From assembly GCA_964655475.1 (NCBI GenBank), contig CAZZMO010000017.1:1-35056 (forward strand): a stretch of 35,056 nucleotides of DNA, written 5' to 3'. The DNA is from VGMA01 sp964655475. Its GTDB lineage: Bacteria; Chlamydiota; Chlamydiia; Chlamydiales; VGMA01. The notes under the pieces were generated by a model, which worked only from the letters and a program-made list of their open reading frames with translations, made no database searches and was not told where the DNA came from. Made by a program: the position numbers and the translations under genes. Positions 1 through 8,720 of this stretch are shown one piece after another; positions within the stretch are counted from its first letter, which is position 1, and each line of letters begins with the position of its first letter.

Positions 1-107
1 GAATTAAAATATTTTTATTTATTTTTTAGATGATTAGAGCATGAAAGAAGGAAAGATTGAACGATCGATTTAAGTACAAAAGTGGTTAAAGACTAAAGAA
101 TGCTGTA

Positions 108-1364
108 CTATATGTAGAAGTTGTCGGGGAGGATGGTCCCGGCGGGAATGATGATGATTCCGTCGCGGATGACGAATTCTTTGGCATCGAAGTTTTTGAT
201 CTTATTTTCGTTGATGAGCTGGACGTTGTTTCCGATGATGCAGTGTTCATCGATGATCGCCTTTTCAATGTGACAATTTTGGCCGATGGAGAAGGGGATT
301 GCCCCCATGTTGATCTCTTCGGGGAGGGGGGAGTAGCGTTGATTTCCTAAGATGATGCTATCAACAATCTTGGTCCCCTTTTTGATGTGGGTGCGCACGC
401 CGATCATGGAGTGGACGATCTCACTTGCTTCCACAACTGATCCGTCGCAGATGATCGAATCAGAGACGCGGGTGTTGATGAGGCGAGCTGGTGGAAGGTG
501 AAGGGGTTCTGTGTAAATGGGATAGCGCTCATTATAGAGGTCGAGACAGGTGTGGTTTTGAGTGAGGCGAAGGTTCGCTTCATAAAAGGAGGTGATCGTT
601 CCGATATCTTCCCAATAGCCATCAAAGATGTAAGCGAAGGTTTTCCCTTTTTGCATTTGGGTGGGGATGAGATGTTTGCCAAAGTCTTCTCTCGGATCTT
701 CTTTTAGAAGGGCGATGAGGGCCTCTTTTTTGAAGATGTAGATCCCCATAGAACCGAGATACTCTCTCGAGAGGGCTGCCTCTTTGGGGAGCTGAAACTG
801 TTCTAAGAGCTCTGTCGCTTTTGGTTTTTCAAAGAAGTCGATGATCTGCATCGATGGGTCTACTTTCATGACACCCATCCTCTTTGCATCTTCTTTTCCA
901 ACTAGAATGGTGGCTATGGTGAGATCAGCCCCTTTTTCGATGGCAAAAGAGAGCATGTTACTCAAATCCATGGTGTAGAGTTGGTCCCCTGAGAGGATCA
1001 CATAATATTGGGCAGAAGATTGCAAAATGGCGTCGAGGTTTTTTCGGATTGCATCAGCAGTCCCTTCATAAAGTCCTTTTCTTCCAAGAGTTGCATCAGG
1101 GGAGAGGAGTTGAATCTGCGCTCGATGGGCAAGTCTTGATATATAGGTGTTCGCGATATAATTGTTTAGTGTGGGTGCCAGAAACTGGGATATGATGTAA
1201 ATATCAGTTATCGAGGAATTTATGGAATTTGAAATCGCGACATCGATGAGCCGATAGCGACCACCAAAAGTCACGGCAGGTTTGCAGCGAAACTGAGTTA
1301 AAGGAAACAAGCGATTTCCTTCGCCACCAGCTAAAATAATAGTACTAGCAGAAGAGTTGGGCAC
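108..1364 (-). CDS. glgC: Glucose-1-phosphate adenylyltransferase (ADP-glucose pyrophosphorylase)
   Basis: Makes ADP-glucose from ATP and glucose-1-phosphate, the committed step of bacterial glycogen synthesis in the cytosol. The 418-residue product has the nucleotidyltransferase signature near its start (LAGGEGNRLFPLT, residues 11-23, where the family usually has GGxGTRL), a KPAVTFGG segment, SGDQLYTMD in the catalytic region, and YWEDIGT, typical of GlgC. The C-terminal third is the left-handed beta-helix domain that carries allosteric sites in this family. The start is GTG: an in-frame TAA lies two codons upstream and no ATG follows for over 100 codons. A TATAAT lies only 2 nt before the GTG, too close to be a normal -10 box for this start. 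The gene follows the lpdA-lipA-HEAT cluster on the same strand after a 65-bp gap. Identification is firm; activity and regulators cannot be read from the sequence. Confidence 0.95.
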   Translation of the reverse strand: MPNSSASTIILAGGEGNRLFPLTQFRCKPAVTFGGRYRLIDVAISNSINSSITDIYIISQFLAPTLNNYIANTYISRLAHRAQIQLLSPDATLGRKGLYEGTADAIRKNLDAILQSSAQYYVILSGDQLYTMDLSNMLSFAIEKGADLTIATILVGKEDAKRMGVMKVDPSMQIIDFFEKPKATELLEQFQLPKEAALSREYLGSMGIYIFKKEALIALLKEDPREDFGKHLIPTQMQKGKTFAYIFDGYWEDIGTITSFYEANLRLTQNHTCLDLYNERYPIYTEPLHLPPARLINTRVSDSIICDGSVVEASEIVHSMIGVRTHIKKGTKIVDSIILGNQRYSPLPEEINMGAIPFSIGQNCHIEKAIIDEHCIIGNNVQLINENKIKNFDAKEFVIRDGIIIIPAGTILPDNFYI

Positions 1365-1405
1365 AAATTATATCCAGCAATACTAATGCGAGATATAAAT
1401 AATAT

Positions 1406-1429
1406 AATTATCTTTATCAAGAGATAATT
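1406..1429 (-). terminator. AT-rich inverted repeat after the HEAT-repeat gene
   Basis: A perfect 8-bp inverted repeat (1406-1413 with 1422-1429, 8-nt loop) directly abuts the TAA stop of the HEAT-repeat gene on the minus strand. The sequence after the stem is T/A-rich but not a clean U-run, and the stem has only one G:C pair. It may be a weak terminator or simply AT-rich spacer before glgC. Confidence 0.3.
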
Positions 1430-2317
1430 TTAATGCCAGGATTTAGATATGATAAGCACTTCATTAGCAAGTGTAGATGGCATGTCAGGTTTTTTTGAGA
1501 GGGCAAAAAACCGATCCCGATCCTCATCTCTACAAAGACCTTCACATGCAAAAATCAGATAAGAGGAGAGGTTTTCCCTTTTTAAAATCGAAGGGCTTTC
1601 CAAACGATTGAGGGCAAGTTTTGCGATTTCTTCATCGGGAGGGAAACTTGCTAGGACCATCGCAGCGACTTCAGTATCTTTCCCGATGACTTGACCTAGG
1701 AGGATCCTCATCAGAAACTCTTTCGCAGGTTTACCAAAAGAGACCAGGGCAGAAATCATCGCCTCATCGGTATAGAAGTTGTCATAGCTCAGCGCTTCAA
1801 AGAGGTGGGGGATCGCTTTTTCATCTCGAAGTCTAGCTATAGCGTCAGCTGCAAAAATGGGCGCCCGGCCATAGCCTGGGTTGAGTGGATCATAAAAAGT
1901 AGAAGCAGCGATTAAGCTGATCAGGGCAGGGCCCGCTTCTTTTCCAAAACGGACGAGAGCTTCGACCTCTTTTTCAGGACATTCCTCTTCTGATAAGATG
2001 AGATCACTCATGAGTAGTGATAGGGGAGGGCTATTCTCGTTTTCATAAACGTCTCGAAGTTCGACATAGAGTTGGATCGATTTATCGACAGCTTCTTTGG
2101 CTGGTTCGGGGAGCCATTTTTCAGAGATGTCCTCTTTCAATTCCTTTTCGAGGTGCATCAAATATTCGATCCGGCTGAGCTCAAAGTCTGGCATCACACC
2201 TACACCATCTTGGTGGTAATATTCGATCATGATGGCAAAGTTTTTCCCAAAATGGGCATCGCGGTGCATCAAGATTTCGAGATCAACAGCATCTAAGAGG
2301 GGGATAGGGATGGTCAT
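1430..2317 (-). CDS. HEAT-repeat-like helical protein, function unknown
   Basis: A 295-residue protein with no signal peptide or membrane segment. The central part looks like HEAT/armadillo-type helical repeats: segments such as FAADAIARLRDEKAIPHLFE and LVSFGKPAKEFLMRIL show the usual Asp/Ala-rich helix pairs, and the acidic N-terminal half is also helical. No catalytic motif was seen, so a scaffold or binding role is likely but unproven. The start ATG overlaps the TGA of lipA (ATGA at 2314-2317), so the gene is probably translationally coupled and co-transcribed with lpdA and lipA. That context would suit a function linked to lipoylated enzymes, but this rests on position only. Confidence 0.75.
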   Translation of the reverse strand: MTIPIPLLDAVDLEILMHRDAHFGKNFAIMIEYYHQDGVGVMPDFELSRIEYLMHLEKELKEDISEKWLPEPAKEAVDKSIQLYVELRDVYENENSPPLSLLMSDLILSEEECPEKEVEALVRFGKEAGPALISLIAASTFYDPLNPGYGRAPIFAADAIARLRDEKAIPHLFEALSYDNFYTDEAMISALVSFGKPAKEFLMRILLGQVIGKDTEVAAMVLASFPPDEEIAKLALNRLESPSILKRENLSSYLIFACEGLCRDEDRDRFFALSKKPDMPSTLANEVLIISKSWH

Positions 2318-3279
2318 GGGGCTACCTTGGCTACGAGGTGAACTTCTTTTGCATTGTAAGAAGAGCGGACAAAAGGTCCTGAGTAAGTGTGAATTAAACC
2401 GATTTTATTTCCATAATCTTCAAACTTAGCGAAGAGTTCTGGGGTGACAAAGTTTTGTACCATTAACTTGCGGCGCGAAGGTTGAAGATAGTGGCCGATG
2501 GTGACGATGTCACAGCCTGCATTTTTGAGATCATCCATGGTTTCATAGACCTCATCTTCTGTTTCTCCAAGCCCTACCATGATTCCTGACTTAATAAAAG
2601 AGCCTCTGGAGTGCTTTTTTGCTTCTCTGAGAACTTCTAAGGTTCTCTCGTACATCGCTTTATGCCGCACCTTCGGGGTGAGTCTTCTCACTGTTTCAAT
2701 GTTATGGTTGAAAATTTCTGGGGCCTCATTCATGACTCTTCTGATCGCATCTGGATCAGCGCAAAAGTCTGAGGTTAATACTTCAATAGTGACCCCTTCA
2801 ATCTCTTCTCGAACAGCTCTGATGATGTCGACCATGTGAGAGCTTCCATAATCAGGGAGATCATCTCTTGCAACCATGGTGATCACCACGTGGGAAAGGC
2901 CGAGCTCTTTTGCTGATTTTGCGATTCTGATGGGTTCATCTTTTTCAGGAAGAGCGGGGGTTTTTGAAAAGTCAATTTCACAGAAGCCGCAAGCTCTTGT
3001 ACACTGCTTGCCGAGGGCTAAAAAGGTCGCTGTCTTTTTCGAAAAACATTCTGTTCTATTCGGACATTTTGCCTCTTCACAGACTGTATTCAGCCGATAT
3101 TTTTGGATGATCGACTCTGTTTTAAAGAGGTTGCTCCCTTGAGGAAGGTGGTGGTGGAGCCAGCTGGGGAAATGTCCAAGGGATGATTCATCTGGATTTT
3201 CAGGAAGTTTATGGCGAGTAGAACTGTTATGGATTTTGAGTTTGCTAGGGGCGCTTTCTGTCATATCAGACTCATTCAT
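2314..3279 (-). CDS. lipA: Lipoyl synthase
   Basis: Radical-SAM enzyme that inserts two sulfurs into protein-bound octanoyl groups to make lipoyl cofactors for 2-oxoacid dehydrogenases. The 321-residue product has both iron-sulfur motifs: the auxiliary-cluster Cys set C67, C72, C78 (CEEAKCPNRTEC) and the radical-SAM CX3CX2C set C93, C97, C100 (CTRACGFC). The C-terminal RSSYNA motif (residues 305-310) carries the Ser that ligates the auxiliary cluster in this family. The first 35 residues are a poorly conserved extension; a second Met at residue 6 is a possible alternative start. The chosen ATG overlaps the lpdA stop (ATGA at 3276-3279), and the stop overlaps the next gene in the same way. Pairing with lpdA is also found in Chlamydia (from memory). 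Confidence 0.97.
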   Translation of the reverse strand: MNESDMTESAPSKLKIHNSSTRHKLPENPDESSLGHFPSWLHHHLPQGSNLFKTESIIQKYRLNTVCEEAKCPNRTECFSKKTATFLALGKQCTRACGFCEIDFSKTPALPEKDEPIRIAKSAKELGLSHVVITMVARDDLPDYGSSHMVDIIRAVREEIEGVTIEVLTSDFCADPDAIRRVMNEAPEIFNHNIETVRRLTPKVRHKAMYERTLEVLREAKKHSRGSFIKSGIMVGLGETEDEVYETMDDLKNAGCDIVTIGHYLQPSRRKLMVQNFVTPELFAKFEDYGNKIGLIHTYSGPFVRSSYNAKEVHLVAKVAP

Positions 3280-4670
3280 GATTTCTTGCGAGGTGGAATG
3301 TGAATCGGGTGCCCTTCAGCTACATGAGCGAGCTCCATCCATGTTTCCCCAATTGTTGGGTGAGGATGAATCGTCTCAGCGATGCACTCGATCGTGAGCT
3401 CATTGTGAATCGCAACAGCCATTTCACTGATCATATTGCCAGACTCATAACCGATGAGGGTCGCTCCCAAAATGCGGTGTGTCTTGCGATCGAATAGGAT
3501 TTCAGAAAACCCTTCTGTGTGATGAGACGCAACGGCTTTACCAAGAGCTACATGAGGAAATTGTGCTGAACCTACATCATACCCTTTTGCAATTGCTTCT
3601 TTTTCGGTCATTCCTACAGTCGCGATTTCAGGATCGGTAAAGATCACAGCAGGAACGCTATGGTATTGAACTTTGGCTCTTTGTCCTGCCGCATTCATAG
3701 CAGCAATGATCCCTTCATGAGATGCGACGTGAGCGAGCATCGCTCCACCAATCACATCACCAATTGCATAGATTCCTGGTTGTGAAGTTTCCATCCGTTC
3801 ATTGACAGGGATGAACTTTCTCTGATCGAGGAAGACCCCTGCTTTTTCTGGGTGGAGCCCTTCTGTAAAGGGGCTTCTTCCTACGCAAACGAGGAGCATA
3901 TCCCCAGATAAGGTCTTGCCGTTACTTAAGTGAGCAGTGACACCACTATTTTTCGTATCGATCGATTCCATCTTGGTCCCTAGATAGAGGTCGATGTTTC
4001 TCTTTTCAAACGCTTTCTGTAAAACTTTACTAACGGTGCTTCCTTGAGTGAGGACGAGCCCTTCTAAAAATTCTACCACCGAGACTTTGACGCCAAGTTG
4101 GGAGAAGAGAGACGCGAATTCAGATCCAATATAACCACCTCCCAAAACAATCAAGTGTTTCGGCAGCTTTGTGATCTCTAGGATGGAAGAGGAGTCATGA
4201 ATTTTGTGCTTATCGACAGGAAAGGCAGGGATTTTTGTCGACTCTGATCCTGTTGCAATGATCGCCTGCTTGAACTCGACCATCGTTTCAGTATCACCAA
4301 GAACTTTCAAGGTGTTGGGGGAGAGGAAGGTGGCATTTCCAGAGATGACATCGACCCCATGAGAGGCGACGAGCCCTGTAAGCCCTTTCCAAATCTCTTG
4401 AACTACCTGATCTTTGCGATCTTTCATCTTGTGGTAATCGAAGGAAACAGAGCCTACCTCGATCCCAAAATGTTTTGCTGCATGAATCATCGAGTAGACT
4501 TGCGCACTAGAGATGAGAGATTTTGTCGGTATGCAGCCTACATGGAGACAAGTGCCTCCAATTTTGTGTTTTTCGATGATGACAGTTTTTAACCCTAGCA
4601 GCCGTGCCTTGATAGCCGCGACATATCCACCAGGTCCACCGCCGATGACCGCTAAATCATATTTCTTCAT
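3276..4670 (-). CDS. lpdA: Dihydrolipoyl dehydrogenase (E3)
   Basis: FAD-dependent enzyme that reoxidises dihydrolipoamide in pyruvate and 2-oxoglutarate dehydrogenase complexes, passing electrons to NAD+. The 464-residue product shows the FAD-binding GGGPGG (10-15), the redox disulfide in GGTCLHVGCIPTK (C41 and C46), the NAD-binding GGGYIGSEFA, the second FAD contact GDVIGGAMLAH, and the C-terminal dimer-interface HPHPTIGE with H437 and E442, five residues apart as in the E. coli His/Glu pair. It is first in an ATGA-coupled cluster with lipA and a HEAT-repeat protein. A divergent zinc-ribbon gene starts 73 bp away. A TATGCT box lies 8 nt before the ATG on this strand, so its message may have a very short leader. 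Confidence 0.97.
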   Translation of the reverse strand: MKKYDLAVIGGGPGGYVAAIKARLLGLKTVIIEKHKIGGTCLHVGCIPTKSLISSAQVYSMIHAAKHFGIEVGSVSFDYHKMKDRKDQVVQEIWKGLTGLVASHGVDVISGNATFLSPNTLKVLGDTETMVEFKQAIIATGSESTKIPAFPVDKHKIHDSSSILEITKLPKHLIVLGGGYIGSEFASLFSQLGVKVSVVEFLEGLVLTQGSTVSKVLQKAFEKRNIDLYLGTKMESIDTKNSGVTAHLSNGKTLSGDMLLVCVGRSPFTEGLHPEKAGVFLDQRKFIPVNERMETSQPGIYAIGDVIGGAMLAHVASHEGIIAAMNAAGQRAKVQYHSVPAVIFTDPEIATVGMTEKEAIAKGYDVGSAQFPHVALGKAVASHHTEGFSEILFDRKTHRILGATLIGYESGNMISEMAVAIHNELTIECIAETIHPHPTIGETWMELAHVAEGHPIHIPPRKKS

Positions 4671-4743
4671 AACTCGTCAGCATAACAATGAAAAGGTTAA
4701 TTTCATAGCAAAAATCAGCTGGTTCTTTTATGCTACGGTTCGT

Positions 4744-5232
4744 ATGGAAACGAAGGAAAAACTGAAGCTTTGCCCCTACTGCGATGGCCGTGTCCCGATT
4801 GAGACGACGGAATGTCTCTACTGTGGTGAGCTCTTCGGAGAAGGGGTTACAAAAGAAAAGCCCAAACAAAAGTCTCGCCTAGAAGAAATGAGACCTCTTG
4901 CAGAAAGCCTCGCTTCTTCTTATGAACCCCCATACGTTGCAAAATCTCATACCAAGCCTGGTGTTCCTAACTTCTCTCCACGAAGAGAAGAGACCCTTGC
5001 CCCACCAGTGGCCCAAGAAGAACCAGAAGAGGCGAAGAAAAATGTTTTCTCCCTCCTCCTCCTCTCCATAGGAAGCCACCTCTTCACCCTCGGCTGGCTC
5101 ATGTTCTTCTTTGCCGAAAAAGGAAGGCTTACCCTTGAGTGGAAGAGCCGCTACTGGCCCCTCTACGTCCTTCTCTCCCTCCCACCCCTCTATTACGGCA
5201 TCCGCTCACTCAAAAGCCCGTTGAAATCATAA
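4744..5232 (+). CDS. Zinc-ribbon protein with two C-terminal membrane helices
   Basis: A 162-residue protein. The N-terminus is a rubredoxin-like zinc ribbon with two CxxC pairs (C10/C13 and C24/C27; CPYC and CLYC). A charged, Pro-rich linker (about residues 35-98) follows, then two probable membrane helices (about 101-124 and 137-155) joined by a short charged loop. The open frame extends upstream to about 4513, but that part lies inside lpdA on the other strand and has no family support, so the ATG at 4744 just before the ribbon was chosen. A TATGCT box sits 9 nt before it. The gene is divergent from lpdA. Such ribbon-linker-helix proteins are common hypothetical bacterial membrane proteins; no function is assigned. 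Confidence 0.8.
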   Translation: METKEKLKLCPYCDGRVPIETTECLYCGELFGEGVTKEKPKQKSRLEEMRPLAESLASSYEPPYVAKSHTKPGVPNFSPRREETLAPPVAQEEPEEAKKNVFSLLLLSIGSHLFTLGWLMFFFAEKGRLTLEWKSRYWPLYVLLSLPPLYYGIRSLKSPLKS

Positions 5233-5233
5233 G

Positions 5234-5262
5234 TTGACTTTTTTAATTAAGATATGTATAAT
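5234..5262 (+). promoter_or_regulatory. Near-consensus sigma-70 promoter
   Basis: TTGACT at 5234-5239 and a perfect TATAAT at 5257-5262 are separated by exactly 17 nt. The expected transcript start is near 5269, giving a leader of about 19 nt to the ATG at 5288. It begins 2 bp after the stop of the upstream gene and is the best-matching promoter seen in this window. Confidence 0.75.
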
Positions 5263-5276
5263 TTTTAATTAAAAAT
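5261..5276. repeat. 16-bp AT palindrome at the predicted transcription start
   Basis: ATTTTTAATTAAAAAT is a perfect palindrome that overlaps the end of the -10 box and the predicted start of transcription. Its placement would suit an operator, but palindromes of A and T are frequent in AT-rich spacer. Confidence 0.35.
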
Positions 5277-5287
5277 GAGGTTTATAC

Positions 5288-5635
5288 ATGCTTTCACAAA
5301 TCACTTTTGATAATAATTATAATTCTTTAGCAAACACGCAGTCTGCTTATCGAGCAGCTGTTGCAGTCCTTGAAAACGAACAGATAGATGTAACAGAGGA
5401 AAAAGAAAAGCTTCAATACCTCTCAAGACTTACAAAAATCGAATTTCTAGCTGCTGCTATAGCACTTTTTGGGTTGGGTTTTGTAGATAGATTAGACATA
5501 AAGATCTCTTGTGTAGTGGTAGGGGTGAGCATTTGTTATGTCACTTTCCAAGAATTCGCTCCTGTATTAGCTAGCATCAGAACTACTTTAGAGCCGAAAG
5601 TTCTCGTTCGAGAAATCGGGCAAGATTGTTCATAG
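5288..5635 (+). CDS. Small protein with two predicted membrane helices, unknown
   Basis: A 115-residue protein not recognised as a member of any family. The N-terminal half is polar and helical, with an acidic/Lys-rich stretch (about residues 36-45). Two hydrophobic segments follow (about 51-66 and 73-90) joined by a short charged turn containing DRLD. This hairpin layout recalls inclusion-membrane (Inc-type) proteins of chlamydiae, which carry a bilobed hydrophobic domain. The lobes here are short and the resemblance is one of layout only. An AGG lies 8 nt before the ATG and a near-consensus promoter (5234-5262) drives it. The gene converges on secA across about 90 bp without an obvious intrinsic terminator. 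Confidence 0.7.
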   Translation: MLSQITFDNNYNSLANTQSAYRAAVAVLENEQIDVTEEKEKLQYLSRLTKIEFLAAAIALFGLGFVDRLDIKISCVVVGVSICYVTFQEFAPVLASIRTTLEPKVLVREIGQDCS

Positions 5636-5725
5636 ATAAGCATTTTGCTAATGATCTCAACTTGATACCTCTTGCTGCTGATCCGTTGCTTCTTAGCAAA
5701 TCTCGCTATACCCCAAGTGGGGATA

Positions 5726-8653
5726 TTAATTTTCTGCGAAGGGGATCGCTTCTTCTTCGAAATTGATGAAGTTTTTGGAGGCGGCCATGAGTTGGAGGCG
5801 TGAGATCGCATCTTTTACTTCAGGAGCACTTGGGAGAACCATCTCAAAGTGGAAGACGGCGTGGCAGATGTCTGTTTGGATCCCTTTGGAGAATTCATCA
5901 AAGAGGGCAAAGGCCTCATGTTTGAACTCGAGAAGAGGATCTTTTTGGGCAAGGGTTCTCATCCCCACTTCTGTTCTGAGGTGGTCAATGGAGAGAAGGT
6001 GGTCTTGCCATCCCCGGTCAATACATTTGATGAGGATAGAGCGGAGGATGTCACAGAGGACGGGAACTGGCGCCACTTCTTTGGTGGCGAGGTGTTGCAA
6101 AATAGCTATCATCTTCGTCTCATGAGAGAGTTTTCTCTTGAAAGAGTCGACCACTTTTCTTGCAGCGAGTGTTTCAATCTGCTCGAGAGTGAGGTGTTCG
6201 TTATCGAAGAGGTTCTCTTCGATAGTCACAGGGAAGTGGGACTGCAAGAAGGCTCTATAACCTTCGACATCCCAGCCATTTTCTTCTGTCTTGTCTCGGA
6301 AAAAGCGGCTGCTAGTGAAGGAGCAGAAATTCTCTAAGATTTCAAAGATCATGTTGTAGGGTTTTTCAGTCCCTAAGACTTCGTTTCGGAAGGTGTAGAT
6401 CTCACTTCGCTGCTTGTTCATCACATCGTCATATTCGAGAGTATGTTTACGCATTGTGTAGTTTCTTTGTTCAACGCGCTTTTGAGCCGTTTCGATGGAG
6501 CGGTTGAGGATCGGTGCTGTGAGTGGCTCCCCTTCAGGTGGGCGGTACTTTTGTAGCATCGCAGTGAGTCGATTCGACGCGAAGAGCCGCATCAGTGAAT
6601 CTTCAAAAGAGATGTAGAATTTAGAAGATCCAGGGTCACCCTGGCGAGCGCAGCGACCTCTCAGCTGGCGATCGATTCGTCTCGACTGGTGTCTCGTCGT
6701 TCCGATGACGTGAAGACCTCCGAGTTCCGCAACTCCTTCTCCAAGCTTAATATCGGTACCTCGGCCAGCCATATTGGTCGCTACTGTAATAGCCCCTTTT
6801 TGCCCTGCCATGGCGATGATTTCAGCCTCTTTTGCGTGATGCTTAGCGTTGAGAACAGTGTGTGGGAGTTTCGCATTTTTCAAAATGCGAGAGAGTTTTT
6901 CTGATACATCGACAGACTCCGTTCCGAGTAGGATCGGGCGCCCTTCTTTGTGCTTCTCTTCCACCTCTTTCAAGATGGCGTTGTACTTCTCTCTTTCTGT
7001 CATGTAGACTTCGTCATTCGCATCTTTTCTCTGGTTTTTCTTGTGGCTCGGAATCGCGATGACGTGGAGTTTGTAGATCTCTTTAAATTCTTGTGCTTCG
7101 GTCATTGCAGTACCGGTCATCCCTGCGAGTTTTTCGTAGAGGCGGAAGTAGTTCTGCAAAGTAATGCTTGCGTATGTTTGTGTCTCTTGCTGGATCGAAA
7201 CACCTTCTTTTGCTTCGATTGCCTGGTGGAGACCGTCAGAGAAACGGCGACCTGGTTGTGGTCTGCCTGTGTTCTCATCAATGATGACAATTTTCCCTTC
7301 TTGGACGATGTAATCTACATCTTTTTCCATGAGAAGGTGGGCGCGGAAGAGCTGTCTTACGTTGTGAGTGCGCTCTTTTCGCCTGCTATCTTCTTCGCGA
7401 ATCAGGTTCTTCTTCTGAAGCTTTGTCTCTTCTGGAAGGGTTGGATCTTGATCGATCTTCGCATATTCAAAACCAAGGTCGAGCATGAGAAAATCTTCAT
7501 CTCGATCGACTGCTTTAGTCCAAAGGGCGATCCCTCGATCAGTTAATTCATATTCACTCGATCTTTCGTCGACGATGATATAGAGCTCAGAGAGGACTTC
7601 GACCCGCTCTTTCTTATTTGGCTCTGCATAGAAATAGGTTTCCCATTTTTCAAGCTCATGGCGAAGATCTGGGTGCTCTTTGATTCTTTTGAGGAGTTTG
7701 TTGGTGGGTGTCCCTTTAGAGACAAGCCAGAGTTTTTTAAATGCCTCTTTTGCTTCCTCTTCCTGCTCTTTGGAAAGCTTCGACTTTTCAGCAGATTCTT
7801 CAGAGAGGCCGAGTTTATCGAGGATTTTTTTCGCTTCACTGGCGAGCTTATTGGATAGATCTCTTTGCTCTTTCACGATGTTTTGAACAGGTGCTGAGAG
7901 CTCTTTGTACATCTGCTTTGATTGAGCCGATGGACCTGAGATGATGAGAGGAGTTCTCGCCTCATCGACCAAGATAGAATCTACCTCGTCAATGATCGCA
8001 AAGTAGTAGCCGCGCTGGGTTTGATCTCTTTTAGATGTTGCCATCGAATTGTCACGAAGGTAGTCAAAGCCAAACTCAGATGAGGTTCCATATACTATGT
8101 CTGCTTCGTAGATCGCTTTTCTTTCTTGTGGAGGGACTCCATTCGTAAGGGTTGCTGTTTTGAGCTGTAAAAAGCGGAAGATTTCACCGACCCACTGGCA
8201 GTCGCGCTCAGCAAGATAATCGTTAACAGTGACAAGGTGAACAGGCTTTCCGGTAAGGGCATTCAGGTAGAGGGGCATTGCTGAAGTGAGAGTTTTCCCT
8301 TCTCCAGTCTGCATCTCTGCAATCGATCCGTAGTGCATGGCGATCGCGCCGATGAGCTGAACATCATAGGGAATCATGTCCCATTTTTGTTCATACCCAG
8401 ATACGTGTACAGGTTGTCCTGAAAGGCGTCTGCAGGCGTTTTTTACTACCGCATAGGCTTCGATGAGGAGTTGGTCAGTACTTTCCCCAGCAGCAATTCT
8501 CTTTTTGAAGTTCGCAGTTTCTTCTTTCAAACGCTCAGTGGACCAGCTTTGGAGCTCGATTTCACGCTTGTTAATTTCTTTAACAAGGCGAGCATAGCCC
8601 TTGATCTGACGTGATTGCGCAGTACCGAAAATCTTTTTTAATAGTCCAAACAT
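5726..8653 (-). CDS. secA: Preprotein translocase ATPase SecA
   Basis: Motor ATPase that pushes unfolded preproteins through SecYEG at the inner membrane. The 975-residue product has the Walker A motif MQTGEGKT (114-121), the DEVDS Walker B region followed by LVDEARTPLIISGP, the preprotein cross-linking domain with charged Lys/Glu-rich inserts, motif GRGTDIKLG, and the QLRGRCARQGDPG motif of the second nucleotide-binding fold. The C-terminus ends shortly after the helical wing and lacks the CxCxxGxxxxxC/H zinc finger that binds SecB and lipid in many proteobacteria. The start MFGLLKKIFG is typical of SecA. A TATAAT lies only 7 nt before the ATG, so transcription may begin at or next to the start codon. 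The gene diverges from the psd leader ORF; secA near psd is also the order recalled for Chlamydia. Confidence 0.98.
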   Translation of the reverse strand: MFGLLKKIFGTAQSRQIKGYARLVKEINKREIELQSWSTERLKEETANFKKRIAAGESTDQLLIEAYAVVKNACRRLSGQPVHVSGYEQKWDMIPYDVQLIGAIAMHYGSIAEMQTGEGKTLTSAMPLYLNALTGKPVHLVTVNDYLAERDCQWVGEIFRFLQLKTATLTNGVPPQERKAIYEADIVYGTSSEFGFDYLRDNSMATSKRDQTQRGYYFAIIDEVDSILVDEARTPLIISGPSAQSKQMYKELSAPVQNIVKEQRDLSNKLASEAKKILDKLGLSEESAEKSKLSKEQEEEAKEAFKKLWLVSKGTPTNKLLKRIKEHPDLRHELEKWETYFYAEPNKKERVEVLSELYIIVDERSSEYELTDRGIALWTKAVDRDEDFLMLDLGFEYAKIDQDPTLPEETKLQKKNLIREEDSRRKERTHNVRQLFRAHLLMEKDVDYIVQEGKIVIIDENTGRPQPGRRFSDGLHQAIEAKEGVSIQQETQTYASITLQNYFRLYEKLAGMTGTAMTEAQEFKEIYKLHVIAIPSHKKNQRKDANDEVYMTEREKYNAILKEVEEKHKEGRPILLGTESVDVSEKLSRILKNAKLPHTVLNAKHHAKEAEIIAMAGQKGAITVATNMAGRGTDIKLGEGVAELGGLHVIGTTRHQSRRIDRQLRGRCARQGDPGSSKFYISFEDSLMRLFASNRLTAMLQKYRPPEGEPLTAPILNRSIETAQKRVEQRNYTMRKHTLEYDDVMNKQRSEIYTFRNEVLGTEKPYNMIFEILENFCSFTSSRFFRDKTEENGWDVEGYRAFLQSHFPVTIEENLFDNEHLTLEQIETLAARKVVDSFKRKLSHETKMIAILQHLATKEVAPVPVLCDILRSILIKCIDRGWQDHLLSIDHLRTEVGMRTLAQKDPLLEFKHEAFALFDEFSKGIQTDICHAVFHFEMVLPSAPEVKDAISRLQLMAASKNFINFEEEAIPFAEN

Positions 8654-8660
8654 AGGGCCT

Positions 8661-8666
8661 ATTATA
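8661..8666 (-). promoter_or_regulatory. TATAAT box 7 nt upstream of secA
   Basis: On the minus strand a perfect TATAAT ends 7 nt before the secA ATG. No good -35 match was found at the usual spacing. If used, it would start transcription about at the A of the ATG. Confidence 0.4.
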
Positions 8667-8720
8667 CGGAAAGGAGGATTTTTCTGTAGTTTTAAATATC
8701 AATTCGGGGATAATGGGTGT

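Noticed and set aside
1367..1372. TATAAT 2 nt before the glgC GTG as its promoter
   Set aside because: Transcription from it would begin inside the coding region; glgC probably uses an upstream promoter or read-through.
4513..4743. Longer N-terminus for the zinc-ribbon gene
   Set aside because: This part is antisense to lpdA; the zinc ribbon starts right after the ATG at 4744 and nothing upstream looks like a protein domain.
5711..5722. CCCCAAGTGGGG as a terminator between the 5288 gene and secA
   Set aside because: Only a 4-bp stem with no U-run. The TTTGCTAA/TTAGCAAA pair at 5644-5651 and 5693-5700 is 41 nt apart, too far for a normal terminator.
6950..7546. A 198-codon frame on the plus strand inside secA
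   Set aside because: It is the antisense shadow of a fully conserved secA coding region, with Cys/Phe-rich composition typical of such shadows.
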